A stretch of DNA of 64,000 bases from Pseudomonas mucidolens (GTDB lineage Bacteria; Pseudomonadota; Gammaproteobacteria; Pseudomonadales; Pseudomonadaceae): NCBI RefSeq assembly GCF_900106045.1, contig NZ_LT629802.1, positions 2,480,001-2,544,000 on the forward strand, given 5' to 3'. This document shows positions 45,050 through 53,429 of the stretch, in pieces (within the stretch, counting starts at the first letter, position 1; each line of letters opens with the position of its first letter). The position numbers were made by a program, and so were the translations under genes. The notes under the pieces are model-generated. The model saw nothing but the letters and a program-made list of their open reading frames with translations, had not been told where the DNA came from and ran no database searches.

Positions 45050-46674
45050 CCAGGATGCCCCTGTACGTAGCGCACCTCGGGCAATTGCAACGGCGGCAGT
45101 TGCCAGTCTGTCGGCTGCTCGCGCAACCAACTTTCCACGTGCTGCCACAGCGGCTGCCCGGCATTCGCGTCAAAGCCCAGACTAAAGGTGCGACACGTGC
45201 CGACCGGTTCGGCAAACTCACCGACCCGCTTGCCACCCGGGCTATACGTGACTTGCCAAGGCTGGCCGAGCCAGCGCGGCAAGTCCTGGCTGTTATCCAG
45301 CAGCAACGGTTCACCGAACAATTGCTCGGCGGCGTTCTCCAGCACCTGGCGCACTTGCTGCGCGGGTACGTCAACCACCGGCGCCGGGTAGCTGGCGCTC
45401 AGGCTGATCAAGTGTTCGCGGGTAATCATCTGGCCGCGCGCCAACGGACTGTCGTAGCGCAAGCCGGGCAGCAGCACCGCGCTTTCGGGCTCCCGGGCCA
45501 GGGCCTGGTGCAACAAGCGGTCCCAACTGCCGGCGCGCACATCGCGGCGCCAGAGGTTTTCCGGGGCGCGGGCCAAGGGTTGATCCAACCAGCCCGCATG
45601 GGCCGCACGTTGTTGTTGCAAGGGTTGTTGCAGACCCTGGGCATGGGCTTGGCCGGCAGCGTCCAAGGCAACGCTCTGGGCCGGATAAAAACGTGCATCA
45701 AAACGCCAATGCCCGGCTTGCGCCTGGCAGCGGATGCGAAACGCGCCGCTGGCCCGGGTCCCGCCCAGCACCACCGGTACCCGCTTCCCCGAACTTTGCA
45801 GGATTTCGACCGGTTGCGGCCACAGGTCCTGGCCGCGCGCGCAGAGCACCAGGTCGACCTGGCTCATGCGCTCGGCCAGCCAGAATCCAGGGCCCGTACC
45901 GACGTCTGCGAGGGCCACCACCAGGTCGGCTTCGGCCCGAGCTTGAGTCAGCACCGGCTGCAGACTGTGCAGCCATTGTTTCAAGGAAGCTTTTTGATCC
46001 CGCGCATAAGGGTCGGTAATACCGACCACCGCGATGCGCACACCGCCGCGACGGAACACGCTCATGCCAGGAGTGGCCAGGCGTTGCGCGCTGTCGCCGG
46101 CCAACCCGGCGCCGAGCACCGGATGCCCGAACTGCTGGTACAGGCCCTGACATTGTTCCGGCCAGAGCACGCGTTCATCGCTGCTGACCCGCACTTCGCT
46201 GCCCAGTATCTGACTGCCCTGAACCCCGGACAGACCTCGGGTCAGGTACGCCAAGCCGCTGCCGTTCCAGCATTGGCCGTTTTCCAGGGTCAGACTGTTG
46301 TCCTCGCCTGCCGCATCACGCAAACGTTGCAGCACCGCACCGAGCACCGCGTAGCCGCCGGTTTGCACGGTGTCACTCAGGGTGAAATCGAGCAAACCAT
46401 CCAAGTGGCTGCCATCGACTTGACGAAAACGTGCATTGGCCCCGGTGATCCAAGGCGCCTGGCCGATCCGTGTGGCCGGTCCCAGGCGTGTGGCAGGCAC
46501 CACCGGGCGACCCGGCTGGCGCGCATCGAGAGTGTCGGCGATATACAACAGATCCACCGGCTGGCTGTCACTTGGCCCCGCCGCCGCGCCCAGACTGGAG
46601 CAGCCGGCAAGCCAGGGCGCGCAGGCGCCCAGCGTCATCCATCCGAGTACATCGCGCCGCACCATTGAAACCAT
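45022..46674 (-). CDS. SoxB/5'-nucleotidase-like lipoprotein with degenerate metal site
   Basis: The 550-residue protein starts with a twin-Arg lipoprotein signal (RRDVLGWMTLGACAPWLAGC; lipid Cys25). It then follows the SoxB/5'-nucleotidase plan, a metallophosphatase-like half to about 330 and a C-terminal nucleotidase half. The metal motifs are mostly gone: DxH is DTL (47-49), GGD is NGQ (132-134), no GNHE-type motif is found, and GHTH is replaced by CARGQD. It is therefore probably not a hydrolase. It heads the type II operon behind a Pho box, so a chaperone, adaptor or phosphate-starvation role is possible. Confidence 0.75.
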   Translation of the reverse strand: MVSMVRRDVLGWMTLGACAPWLAGCSSLGAAAGPSDSQPVDLLYIADTLDARQPGRPVVPATRLGPATRIGQAPWITGANARFRQVDGSHLDGLLDFTLSDTVQTGGYAVLGAVLQRLRDAAGEDNSLTLENGQCWNGSGLAYLTRGLSGVQGSQILGSEVRVSSDERVLWPEQCQGLYQQFGHPVLGAGLAGDSAQRLATPGMSVFRRGGVRIAVVGITDPYARDQKASLKQWLHSLQPVLTQARAEADLVVALADVGTGPGFWLAERMSQVDLVLCARGQDLWPQPVEILQSSGKRVPVVLGGTRASGAFRIRCQAQAGHWRFDARFYPAQSVALDAAGQAHAQGLQQPLQQQRAAHAGWLDQPLARAPENLWRRDVRAGSWDRLLHQALAREPESAVLLPGLRYDSPLARGQMITREHLISLSASYPAPVVDVPAQQVRQVLENAAEQLFGEPLLLDNSQDLPRWLGQPWQVTYSPGGKRVGEFAEPVGTCRTFSLGFDANAGQPLWQHVESWLREQPTDWQLPPLQLPEVRYVQGHPGWHPRSLVS

Positions 46675-46730
46675 TATTCCCTCACCCTGAAGCTAACTCT
46701 GCACAGGGGCGGCATAGTGGGGGGCAATTA

Positions 46731-46748
46731 ATGACAGTTTAATGTCAG
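46731..46748 (-). promoter_or_regulatory. Pho box between the type II operon and phoX
   Basis: On the minus strand CTGACATTAAACTGTCAT gives two PhoB half-sites (CTGACAT and CTGTCAT) in 11-base direct register, 17 of 18 fixed or AT spacer positions as expected. It lies 57 bases upstream of the SoxB-like gene and 160 bases upstream of phoX. Confidence 0.8.
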
Positions 46749-46907
46749 TTTTTTAACGCTCGTGTAATGCAGGACCTTGTAACAAAAGGAAATAAAAGAA
46801 ATCCACTTAAATCCATTTTTAACAAAACCGCCAAAGAATCATCACACTTGCCTCTTACAGTTCCAGCTCCTTTCAAACCAATCGTGATCTAAAAAGGACC
46901 TGATGAA

Positions 46908-48941
46908 ATGAGTCGAGAGACTGGCGACAACCAGAATCGCAACCTGAGCCTCAACGAACCGATGGAATCGGTACTCACCACCTACCTGAGCCGACGCAGT
47001 GTGGTACGTGGCGGGCTCGGCGCCGCGATCGCCATGATTGCCGGTACCGGACTGACGGGCTGCTTTGACAGCGGCGGCGGTTCAGACGACCCCGCTCCGA
47101 CTACTCCGCCCAAGCCTGCGCTGAAACTGGGCTTCAACTCCATCCCCGGTTCTCTCACCGACGCCTGCAGCGTAGCGGCCGGCTATACCGCTCACGTCCT
47201 GGCACCTTGGGGCACGCCGCTGAACAGCAACGCCGCCGCCTGGAAAAGCGACGGCAGCAACACGTCGACCGATCAGGCCAACGCGGTGGGCATGCACCAT
47301 GACGGCATGCATTTCTTCCCGATCAATGGCAGCTCAACGGATGGCCTGCTCGCGATCAACCACGAATACATCGACGCGTCGGCACTGCACCCGGCGGGCC
47401 CGACCCTGGTCGGCGGCGTTCGTCCGGCCGAGGAAGTGCGCAAGGAAATCAACGCCCACGGCGCTGGCGTGATGCGCGTGACCAAAGTCAGCGGTCGCTG
47501 GCAGGTGATCGAAAATGATCCGTTGAATCGCCGCTTCACCACCGCCTCGGTCATGGACCTCGCGGGGCCGATGAAAGGCACCGATCACGTCAAGACCAAG
47601 TTCTCGTCGACCGGCACCCAGACCCGCGGCACCAACAACAACTGCGGCAATGGCTATACACCGTGGGGCACTTACCTCACCTGCGAGGAAAACTGGCCAG
47701 GGATTTTCGTCAATAAAAGCGGGAACCGCCCAGCAGACCAAGTACGCATCGGTGTAGGCACCGGCAACGGCAACTATCGCTGGGAGACTGCCGCTGGCGA
47801 CCCGAGCGAAGTGAACGACGAATTCAGCCGTTTCGACGTGACACCCACCGGCGCCACGGCGACTGACGACTACCGTAACGAAGCCAGCACCTATGGCTAT
47901 ATCGTCGAGATCGACCCCTACGACGCCACGACCCGCGCAGTAAAACGCACCGCGCTTGGTCGTTTCCGCCACGAAGGCTGCTGGCCAGGCCTGACCTCCG
48001 CCGGCAAGCCGGTGGTGTTCTACAGCGGTGACGACTCGCAAAACGAATACCTGTACAAGTTCGTCTCCACCGCACTGTGGGACCCGGCCGACGCCAATCC
48101 AAGCGATCGCCTGGCGACCGGCGCCAAGTACATGGACAGCGGCAAGCTCTACGTAGCGCGCTTCAATGCCGACGGCAGTGGCGATTGGCTGTTGCTCGAC
48201 GTAGCCAGCAGCACCACCGACGGCAGTACCCTGGGTGCGAAGTTCACCGACCTGCCGGGAATCATCCTCAACACCCGTGGCGCGGCCGACGCCGTGGGCG
48301 CCACGCCGATGGACCGCCCGGAATGGACATCGGTCAATCCACTCACTGGCGACGTCTACCTGACGCTCACCAACAACACCAGCCGGACCACCGCCAACGC
48401 CGCCAACCCGCGCGTCAACAACAAGCACGGTCACATCATTCGTTGGCATGAAGCCGACAGCCAGGCGGCTTTCACCTGGGACATCTTCGTCTTTGGCGCC
48501 AACGCCGCCGGCACTCCCGACCTCAACCGCTCCGGCCTGACCGAGCTGAACCAGTTCGCCAGCCCGGACGGCATGAGCTTCGACAGCCGTGGTGTGATGT
48601 GGATCCAGACTGACAATGGCGAATCGACCATCACCAGCTACACCAACGACCAGATGCTGGTGGTAATTCCCACCAATCTGGTCGATGCCCAAGGCAAGCA
48701 GGTGCCGGTCAACGCTCAGAACCAGGCCGATCTGCGACGCTTTTTCGTCGGGCCAAACGGTGCGGAAGTGACCGGCGTGACCTTTACACCGGACAACAAG
48801 ACGGTGTTCATCAATATCCAGCACCCGGAGAACTGGCCGTCCACCGACGTGGCCACCGACGTCACCGTCGGTACCGTGCGCCCGCGCGCTTCCACCGTGG
48901 TGATCCAGCGCACCGATGGTGGTGAACTGGCGATCGGCTAA
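46908..48941 (+). CDS. phoX: PhoX-type alkaline phosphatase
   Basis: The 677-residue protein of the PhoX (DUF839) family has a twin-arginine signal SRRSVVRGG at 28-36 and a possible lipobox ending at Cys52 (GTGLTGC). Active-site region motifs include GLLAINHEYID, NNCGNGYTPWGTYLTCEENW, GRFRHEGCWPG and DRPEWTSVNPLTGDVYLTLTNN. PhoX enzymes use calcium and iron and release phosphate from many esters under phosphate limitation. It lies opposite the type II operon with a Pho box between, and Tat genes are close by. Confidence 0.95.
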   Translation: MSRETGDNQNRNLSLNEPMESVLTTYLSRRSVVRGGLGAAIAMIAGTGLTGCFDSGGGSDDPAPTTPPKPALKLGFNSIPGSLTDACSVAAGYTAHVLAPWGTPLNSNAAAWKSDGSNTSTDQANAVGMHHDGMHFFPINGSSTDGLLAINHEYIDASALHPAGPTLVGGVRPAEEVRKEINAHGAGVMRVTKVSGRWQVIENDPLNRRFTTASVMDLAGPMKGTDHVKTKFSSTGTQTRGTNNNCGNGYTPWGTYLTCEENWPGIFVNKSGNRPADQVRIGVGTGNGNYRWETAAGDPSEVNDEFSRFDVTPTGATATDDYRNEASTYGYIVEIDPYDATTRAVKRTALGRFRHEGCWPGLTSAGKPVVFYSGDDSQNEYLYKFVSTALWDPADANPSDRLATGAKYMDSGKLYVARFNADGSGDWLLLDVASSTTDGSTLGAKFTDLPGIILNTRGAADAVGATPMDRPEWTSVNPLTGDVYLTLTNNTSRTTANAANPRVNNKHGHIIRWHEADSQAAFTWDIFVFGANAAGTPDLNRSGLTELNQFASPDGMSFDSRGVMWIQTDNGESTITSYTNDQMLVVIPTNLVDAQGKQVPVNAQNQADLRRFFVGPNGAEVTGVTFTPDNKTVFINIQHPENWPSTDVATDVTVGTVRPRASTVVIQRTDGGELAIG

Positions 48942-48974
48942 CACCCGGTAATCAACAAAAGCCCCGACTGGTTC

Positions 48975-49191
48975 GTAATGCTGTTCAGTTAAGAAAGTCG
49001 CGTGCCGAACACCGCCTGTGGCGAGGGGGCTTGTCCCCCGTTGGGCTGCGCAGCAGCCCTGAAACCTGCCCCCCGGTTTGACTGGACGATCGGGTAGGCC
49101 TTTGGGGCTGCTACGTAGCCCAACGGGGGACAAGCCCCCTCGCCACACAAGCGGTATCAGGCGCTTCACTTGCTTAACTGAACAGCATTGC
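48975..49191. mobile_element. MITE-like non-coding element carrying a REPIN
   Basis: The 217-bp element has 19-bp terminal inverted repeats (AATGCTGTTCAGTTAAG core, one mismatch) and is flanked by a 9-base direct duplication GACTGGTTC (48966-48974 and 49192-49200). It has no reading frame of its own, so it would have been moved by a transposase in trans. A REPIN fills its centre. Confidence 0.7.
49017..49147. repeat. REPIN between phoX and gspK
   Basis: Perfect 31-bp inverted arms at 49017-49047 and 49117-49147 contain GGCGAGGGGGCTTGTCCCCC, a core common in P. fluorescens-group genomes. The core differs from the REPIN at 22103, so two REP classes are present. Confidence 0.88.
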
Positions 49192-49222
49192 GACTGGTTC
49201 GGGGCTTTTGTTTGTCTGCAGT

Positions 49223-50188
49223 CTAGAGCGGCAGCGGCTCGCGCGAGCGCAGCAGCATGCCCTGTGCGGGCACCCGGGCGTGCCATTTCACTACGCCCAG
49301 GGCCTCGACCTGGTACTGGCTGCGAAACCGCTGGCCATCCAGATCAATGTCCAGTTGCAACAGGAAATGGTCGCCGTTGAGCTGCAGACCTTCGCTCAAA
49401 CGCTCGAACGTCGCGTCATCCAGCGCTCCCAGCGCCTGGCGCAGATCGCTGGCGTCGCGATAACCGCCCGCAGGTCGTGCGCTGACCAGGCGCGTCAGCA
49501 ACGAGCGCGACACCTCGCCTTCATACAACGCATCCAGCAGCGGCAACATATCCAGGCTCAGCGCATTGGCGTTGAGGCGCCAGCCGGAGGTTTCGGCCAG
49601 GCTGCATAACTGCGGATAGCGCAAGGCCCGAACGGCGTCGGGGGCCGATAACAGGTTCAACTCGCTGATGTCGCGCATCAGTTGATTGGCCGCCAGACGC
49701 GGTGGCGACTGGCGCAGGTACTCATTGCTTTCTGCACCTTGCAGGCGCGTTTGCTGATCGGCGTCGAGCCAGTCGGCCAGGGTCTGGGTCAAACGCTCGG
49801 CAGCCATGTCGGCACCCAGCAAATGCACCAACTGGCGTTGCGCACGCTCGGCTTCGGGGCCAATCAGCGCGTTGACGTTGAAACAGCTGTGCAGGTCGCG
49901 AATACGAATAATCGCTTTGCCGCCCTTGAAGTCATAACTCAAGGGTTGCCCGCGCATGGCTTGCCAGAACAGCGGGCTCGCGCGCCACAACGGATCGCGC
50001 AGCGCCTGTTCGGTAAAGGCCAGCGCCGCCCGCTCGATCGCCCGCGCCTGCACCCGCTGCTGGACCAAACGCACGCTGTCGACCTCCTGGCGTCCTTGTT
50101 CGACCATCCAGGCCATGCCGCCCGCCAGCATCGCCAGAGCCACCAGAACCATCAACAATGCCGCCCCTTGCTGTCGCTTTCTGAACAT
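49223..50188 (-). CDS. gspK: Type II secretion minor pseudopilin GspK, separated from its operon
   Basis: The 321-residue protein has a prepilin-like start MFRKRQQG followed by AALLMVLVALAMLAGGMAWMVEQG, lacking Glu5 as normal for GspK. The long domain shows FNVNALIG, LADWLDADQQTRLQGAESNEY and two helical lobes. GspK caps the pseudopilus with GspI and GspJ. The ATG at 50188 is chosen at the leader. It lies 2.5 kb upstream of the main type II operon, across phoX, on the same strand, and is divergent from tatA. Confidence 0.93.
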   Translation of the reverse strand: MFRKRQQGAALLMVLVALAMLAGGMAWMVEQGRQEVDSVRLVQQRVQARAIERAALAFTEQALRDPLWRASPLFWQAMRGQPLSYDFKGGKAIIRIRDLHSCFNVNALIGPEAERAQRQLVHLLGADMAAERLTQTLADWLDADQQTRLQGAESNEYLRQSPPRLAANQLMRDISELNLLSAPDAVRALRYPQLCSLAETSGWRLNANALSLDMLPLLDALYEGEVSRSLLTRLVSARPAGGYRDASDLRQALGALDDATFERLSEGLQLNGDHFLLQLDIDLDGQRFRSQYQVEALGVVKWHARVPAQGMLLRSREPLPL

Positions 50189-50276
50189 TGCCACGCCGCT
50201 TGCGTTAAAGAACCAGACGACATTCAACAGAGTGGATGTTTCAGCCAAGTGGCAGGCTCACACAAATTGCCCGAAA

Positions 50277-50294
50277 TCGTCACCGCAGCGTCAT
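50277..50294 (+). promoter_or_regulatory. Possible Pho box upstream of tatA
   Basis: TCGTCACCGCAGCGTCAT has two GTCA cores 11 bases apart, the spacing of PhoB half-sites, 56 bases before the tatA ATG and 89 bases from gspK. The outer positions match poorly, so it is weaker than the box at 46731. Confidence 0.45.
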
Positions 50295-50349
50295 AAAGCC
50301 TCGGCAAACTGCGCCCTCATATTTCAAATCAATGGCTTGGAGTGTCGGT

Positions 50350-50568
50350 ATGGGTGGTATAGGGATTTGGCAACTGGTCATCGTGCTGTTGATCGTGGTC
50401 ATGCTGTTTGGCACCCGACGCCTCAAAGGGTTGGGCTCCGATGTAGGCGAGGCCATCAAGGGGTTTCGCTCCTCCATGGGCAGTGAACCCAACGCGCAGC
50501 CAGACCCTGCGAAATCCAGCCTCGAGGCGGATCTCGCCCACACCCGATCCGCAGAAAGCAAACACTGA
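50350..50568 (+). CDS. tatA: Twin-arginine translocase subunit TatA (second copy type)
   Basis: The 72-residue protein starts [39 protein letters not shown], the TatA membrane helix, FG hinge and amphipathic helix. A charged tail follows. The ATG at 50350 has GGAG 8 bases upstream. The stop overlaps tatB by one base (TGATG). These genes sit beside Tat-type PhoX and the type II genes, so they may be a dedicated exporter. Confidence 0.93.
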   Translation: MGGIGIWQLVIVLLIVVMLFGTRRLKGLGSDVGEAIKGFRSSMGSEPNAQPDPAKSSLEADLAHTRSAESKH

Positions 50569-50873
50569 TGTTCGATATCGGCTTCAGCGAACTGCTGCTG
50601 GTCGGCCTGGTGGGACTGTTGGTACTGGGTCCTGAGCGCCTGCCGATAGCCGCGCGCAACGCTGGCCTGTGGCTGGGCCGGGCGAAGCGTGCGATGAACA
50701 TGCTCAAGGCCCAGGTGACCCAGGAGCTGGACAACGAACACCTGCTCAAGGACCTCGATCAGCCGCCACTGCGTCAACTGGAACAGCAACTGCGCGACGG
50801 TATCCGCCTGGAGGTCACCCCGCCCTCCACGCCGCAGCCAGAGAGCAGCACCCCATCTGGGCAAGCCTCATGA
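50568..50873 (+). CDS. tatB: Twin-arginine translocase subunit TatB
   Basis: The 101-residue protein starts [26 protein letters not shown] with the conserved Glu8 and GPERLP hinge of TatB, then a long amphipathic helix and a short Pro-rich tail. It forms the twin-Arg receptor with TatC. Its stop overlaps the tatC start (ATGA). Confidence 0.95.
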   Translation: MFDIGFSELLLVGLVGLLVLGPERLPIAARNAGLWLGRAKRAMNMLKAQVTQELDNEHLLKDLDQPPLRQLEQQLRDGIRLEVTPPSTPQPESSTPSGQAS

Positions 50874-51634
50874 GCGATCTGCCCTTGCCTGCCCCGCGCC
50901 TGTCGGTGACCACTCACCTGACCCGGCTGCGCTCGCGCCTGCTGCGTTGCGCCCTGGCGATTGTCTTGGTGTTTGGCGCACTGTTTCCGTTTGCCCAACG
51001 CCTGTACAGCTTCGTCTCCCAGCCGCTGCGTGAGTTTCTGCCCGAAGGCGCCAGCATGATCGCCACCGGAGTGACGTCACCCTTTTTGGCGCCGCTCAAG
51101 CTGACGATGATGCTTGCCCTGTTTATCAGCATGCCGTTGTTGCTGCATCAGGTCTGGGGGTTGATCGCGCCGGCGGTGTATCGCCAGGAACGACGGATTG
51201 CCGCGTGGTTGCTGGCGGTCAGCGTGCTGTTATTTTACGCCGGCATGGCGTTTGCGTTTTTCCTGGTGTTTCCGATGATGTTCGGCTTCTTTACCAGCGT
51301 CACGCCGGACGGCGTGGAGATGATGACCGATATCGCCCTGTACCTGGATTTCATTCTTGCGCTGCTGCTGGCGTTCGGCCTGGCCTTTGAAATCCCGGTC
51401 GCCACTTTCCTGGTGATCTGGGCCGGTGTCACTGACGTGCAAACCCTGCAAAAAAGCCGACCGTATGTCATCGTCGGCTGCTTCGTAGTGGGCATGATAC
51501 TGACGCCACCCGACGTGTTCTCGCAAACCATGCTGGCGGTGCCGATGTGGCTGCTGTTTGAGCTGGGTCTGTTGGCCAGCAGGTCGGTCAGCAAGCCACG
51601 TACGCAGGAGTCGGCTACGCAAGCCGTCGGCTGA
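50870..51634 (+). CDS. tatC: Twin-arginine translocase subunit TatC
   Basis: The 254-residue protein has six helices and the TatC motifs [57 protein letters not shown] and [40 protein letters not shown] follows. It recognises the twin-Arg signal. The start at 50870 gives the normal N-terminus; the frame extends back into tatB but without homology. Confidence 0.95.
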   Translation: MSDLPLPAPRLSVTTHLTRLRSRLLRCALAIVLVFGALFPFAQRLYSFVSQPLREFLPEGASMIATGVTSPFLAPLKLTMMLALFISMPLLLHQVWGLIAPAVYRQERRIAAWLLAVSVLLFYAGMAFAFFLVFPMMFGFFTSVTPDGVEMMTDIALYLDFILALLLAFGLAFEIPVATFLVIWAGVTDVQTLQKSRPYVIVGCFVVGMILTPPDVFSQTMLAVPMWLLFELGLLASRSVSKPRTQESATQAVG

Positions 51635-51732
51635 AAGACCGCCGAAGCGGCTCGGCTTGTTCACTGCAACCGCGATGACCCAAGGCCTCCACCCTTAGCG
51701 TAAACACTGGACCGATCCATTTATTGGTTCCA

Positions 51733-51750
51733 AGTATAAGTTCCTATACT
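51733..51750. promoter_or_regulatory. Perfect 6-6-6 inverted repeat upstream of the nuclease gene
   Basis: AGTATA and TATACT flank AGTTCC, 65 bases before the nuclease ATG. It could be an operator, and TATACT could serve as a -10 element. Confidence 0.45.
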
Positions 51751-51814
51751 GGGTATCAATTGTCATGAATCGGTGTTGCAGTAGTGTTTATCCGAGGCCT
51801 GTGAGGAACGTCCC

Positions 51815-52765
51815 ATGTCAGCACGTAAAGCCAAAATCGACCTCTTGCACCGCCCCCGGCTTGCCGATCTCAAACCATTGGCACCGGCCCATTCGACGAT
51901 GACGATCATGGAGGCCAGAGCGGCGGCAAAAAAAGTCACCTCGGCGGCAGACCTCGAGGACCGGCAAGGCTACGCTGAGGGTTTCCTGGGCAGCTTGGTT
52001 GTTCCTTGGCCAACGGTTGATGCGTCAATTGCCGATGACGTACAGGAGTTGATCGGTGGAGGCGACCGTCTGGACTACACGCACTTCTCTGTCAGCATGT
52101 CACGCTCTCGGCGACTGGCGTTCTACGTCGGGGTCAATATCGAGGGTGGCCTGGGTGTGGATGTTCCCCGGAAGAACGACAGCTGGTCGTACGATGGACG
52201 CCTGCCCATCAGCGCGCAGGTTGGCGAGGATTTATATGTCGGCAATGGCCTGGATCGAGGCCATCTAGTCCGCCGACAAGATCCAAACTGGGGCAAAGAA
52301 GCGCATCTCGCCAACTTCGATACGTTCCACTTCACCAATTGCTCACCGCAAATGGGCGCATTCAATCAAAAGACCTGGCTGGAACTGGAAGACTACATTC
52401 TTGACCACACGCAAAGGTGGAAAGCGCGAGCGACGGTATTTACCGGTCCGGTGTTTGCAGACGATGATCGTATGTACCGTGGAGTTAAAATCCCAAGCGC
52501 CTTTTGGAAAGTTGTCGCCTACCTGGGTGACGACGGCAAGCCATCCGCGAGCGCCTACATGATTGATCAAACTCGTGAACTGGGTCAGTTGGAGCTGGTG
52601 TTTGGCCAGCTACGAACCTACCAGCGGAGTGTGATCCAGATTGAACAGTTGACGAACATTCGCTTCGGGAATCTTGCCGATTACGACGGGTTCAGCAACG
52701 AAGAACGCGCTACCGGAACGCGGATTGAGGCGCTGATCAAGGGCCCTGAGGACATTCGCCTTTGA
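51815..52765 (+). CDS. DNA/RNA non-specific endonuclease (beta-beta-alpha metal, DRGH type)
   Basis: The 316-residue protein has the catalytic DRGH motif at 147-150 (His150 as base), then FTNCSPQMGAFNQKTWLELEDYI, where Asn184 and Glu190 or Glu192 fit the Mg ligand site of Serratia-type nucleases. No N-terminal signal peptide is seen, so export by Sec or Tat is unlikely, and the N-terminal 60 residues have no known domain. It may be delivered by another system or act inside the cell. It lies convergent to a HAD-Fic pair. Confidence 0.9.
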   Translation: MSARKAKIDLLHRPRLADLKPLAPAHSTMTIMEARAAAKKVTSAADLEDRQGYAEGFLGSLVVPWPTVDASIADDVQELIGGGDRLDYTHFSVSMSRSRRLAFYVGVNIEGGLGVDVPRKNDSWSYDGRLPISAQVGEDLYVGNGLDRGHLVRRQDPNWGKEAHLANFDTFHFTNCSPQMGAFNQKTWLELEDYILDHTQRWKARATVFTGPVFADDDRMYRGVKIPSAFWKVVAYLGDDGKPSASAYMIDQTRELGQLELVFGQLRTYQRSVIQIEQLTNIRFGNLADYDGFSNEERATGTRIEALIKGPEDIRL

Positions 52766-52793
52766 CCGTAGGGCTTGGGATCACCGTTAAGCG

Positions 52794-53429
52794 TCAGGAG
52801 GAAAAAACTTCTGCGGGCTGTGGCACTGGCGCCTTGTGTTTGAGCGGCTGCTGCCAGGCCAACTGCACCTGGACTTCAGCGACGGCATCGAGGACTCTCT
52901 GCGCCCAGAGTTCATCATCCGGACGCACCACAACCACGCGAAAACCGTGATCATAGCCTTCACTGCGCACCCCTTCGGAATCATCGACATGCAAGTCGAT
53001 ATCGAATGCCGGTGGAAATTTCGAGGGGGATTTCGAAAGCCCATGTTCCGCCAGCGCGCGGTTATGCAGAACACTGTTGACCACGCCGTCGACACGGATG
53101 CCGTAGAGCATCAGCCAACGTTTGATATAGGACGGTGTCCGGCCGGACGACGTATAGACCCAGATGCTGCACCCCCGCCGCCGCAACTCTCGGGTCAGGG
53201 AGCGCGTTCCGCTACGCAACGGCTCCCCCAGCCAGCGATGAACACATGCCGGCAGCCGGCTTTGCTCGGTCGCGCAGTGGTGGAGTTGACAGGCCAGCGT
53301 GTCATCTATGTCGAACGAAATACGTAATGGCTGACGCTTGAACATGTGTACGGGAACAACGCGCATGATGGCTCGCCATACCCGACTTCGGGCAATACGG
53401 TGGTTGTCGCGCGCCAGATACTTTTTCAT
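52794..53429 (-). CDS. HAD-superfamily hydrolase
   Basis: The 211-residue protein has HAD motif I at 39-45 (FDIDDTL, nucleophile Asp40, acid Asp42), motif II VYTSSGR, and an acidic motif near HVDDSEGV. The N-terminal 30 residues are basic. HAD proteins are mostly phosphatases; the substrate is unknown. It overlaps the Fic-like gene by 4 bases (ATGA), so the two are translationally coupled and probably act together. Confidence 0.82.
   Translation of the reverse strand: MKKYLARDNHRIARSRVWRAIMRVVPVHMFKRQPLRISFDIDDTLACQLHHCATEQSRLPACVHRWLGEPLRSGTRSLTRELRRRGCSIWVYTSSGRTPSYIKRWLMLYGIRVDGVVNSVLHNRALAEHGLSKSPSKFPPAFDIDLHVDDSEGVRSEGYDHGFRVVVVRPDDELWAQRVLDAVAEVQVQLAWQQPLKHKAPVPQPAEVFSS

Larger units (their letters stand above)
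48956..49210. terminator. Bidirectional terminator split by an inserted element
   Basis: CAAAAGCCCCGA (48956-48967) and TCGGGGCTTTTG (49199-49210) would form a perfect A/T-flanked hairpin between convergent phoX and gspK if the bases between were absent. The 217-bp element at 48975-49191 sits exactly in the loop. Confidence 0.7.

Noticed and set aside
51739..51750. AAGTTCCTATACT resembles part of a yeast FRT site
   Set aside because: Only about 13 bases match and the second inverted arm and 8-base core of FRT are missing; the match is explained by a native palindrome.
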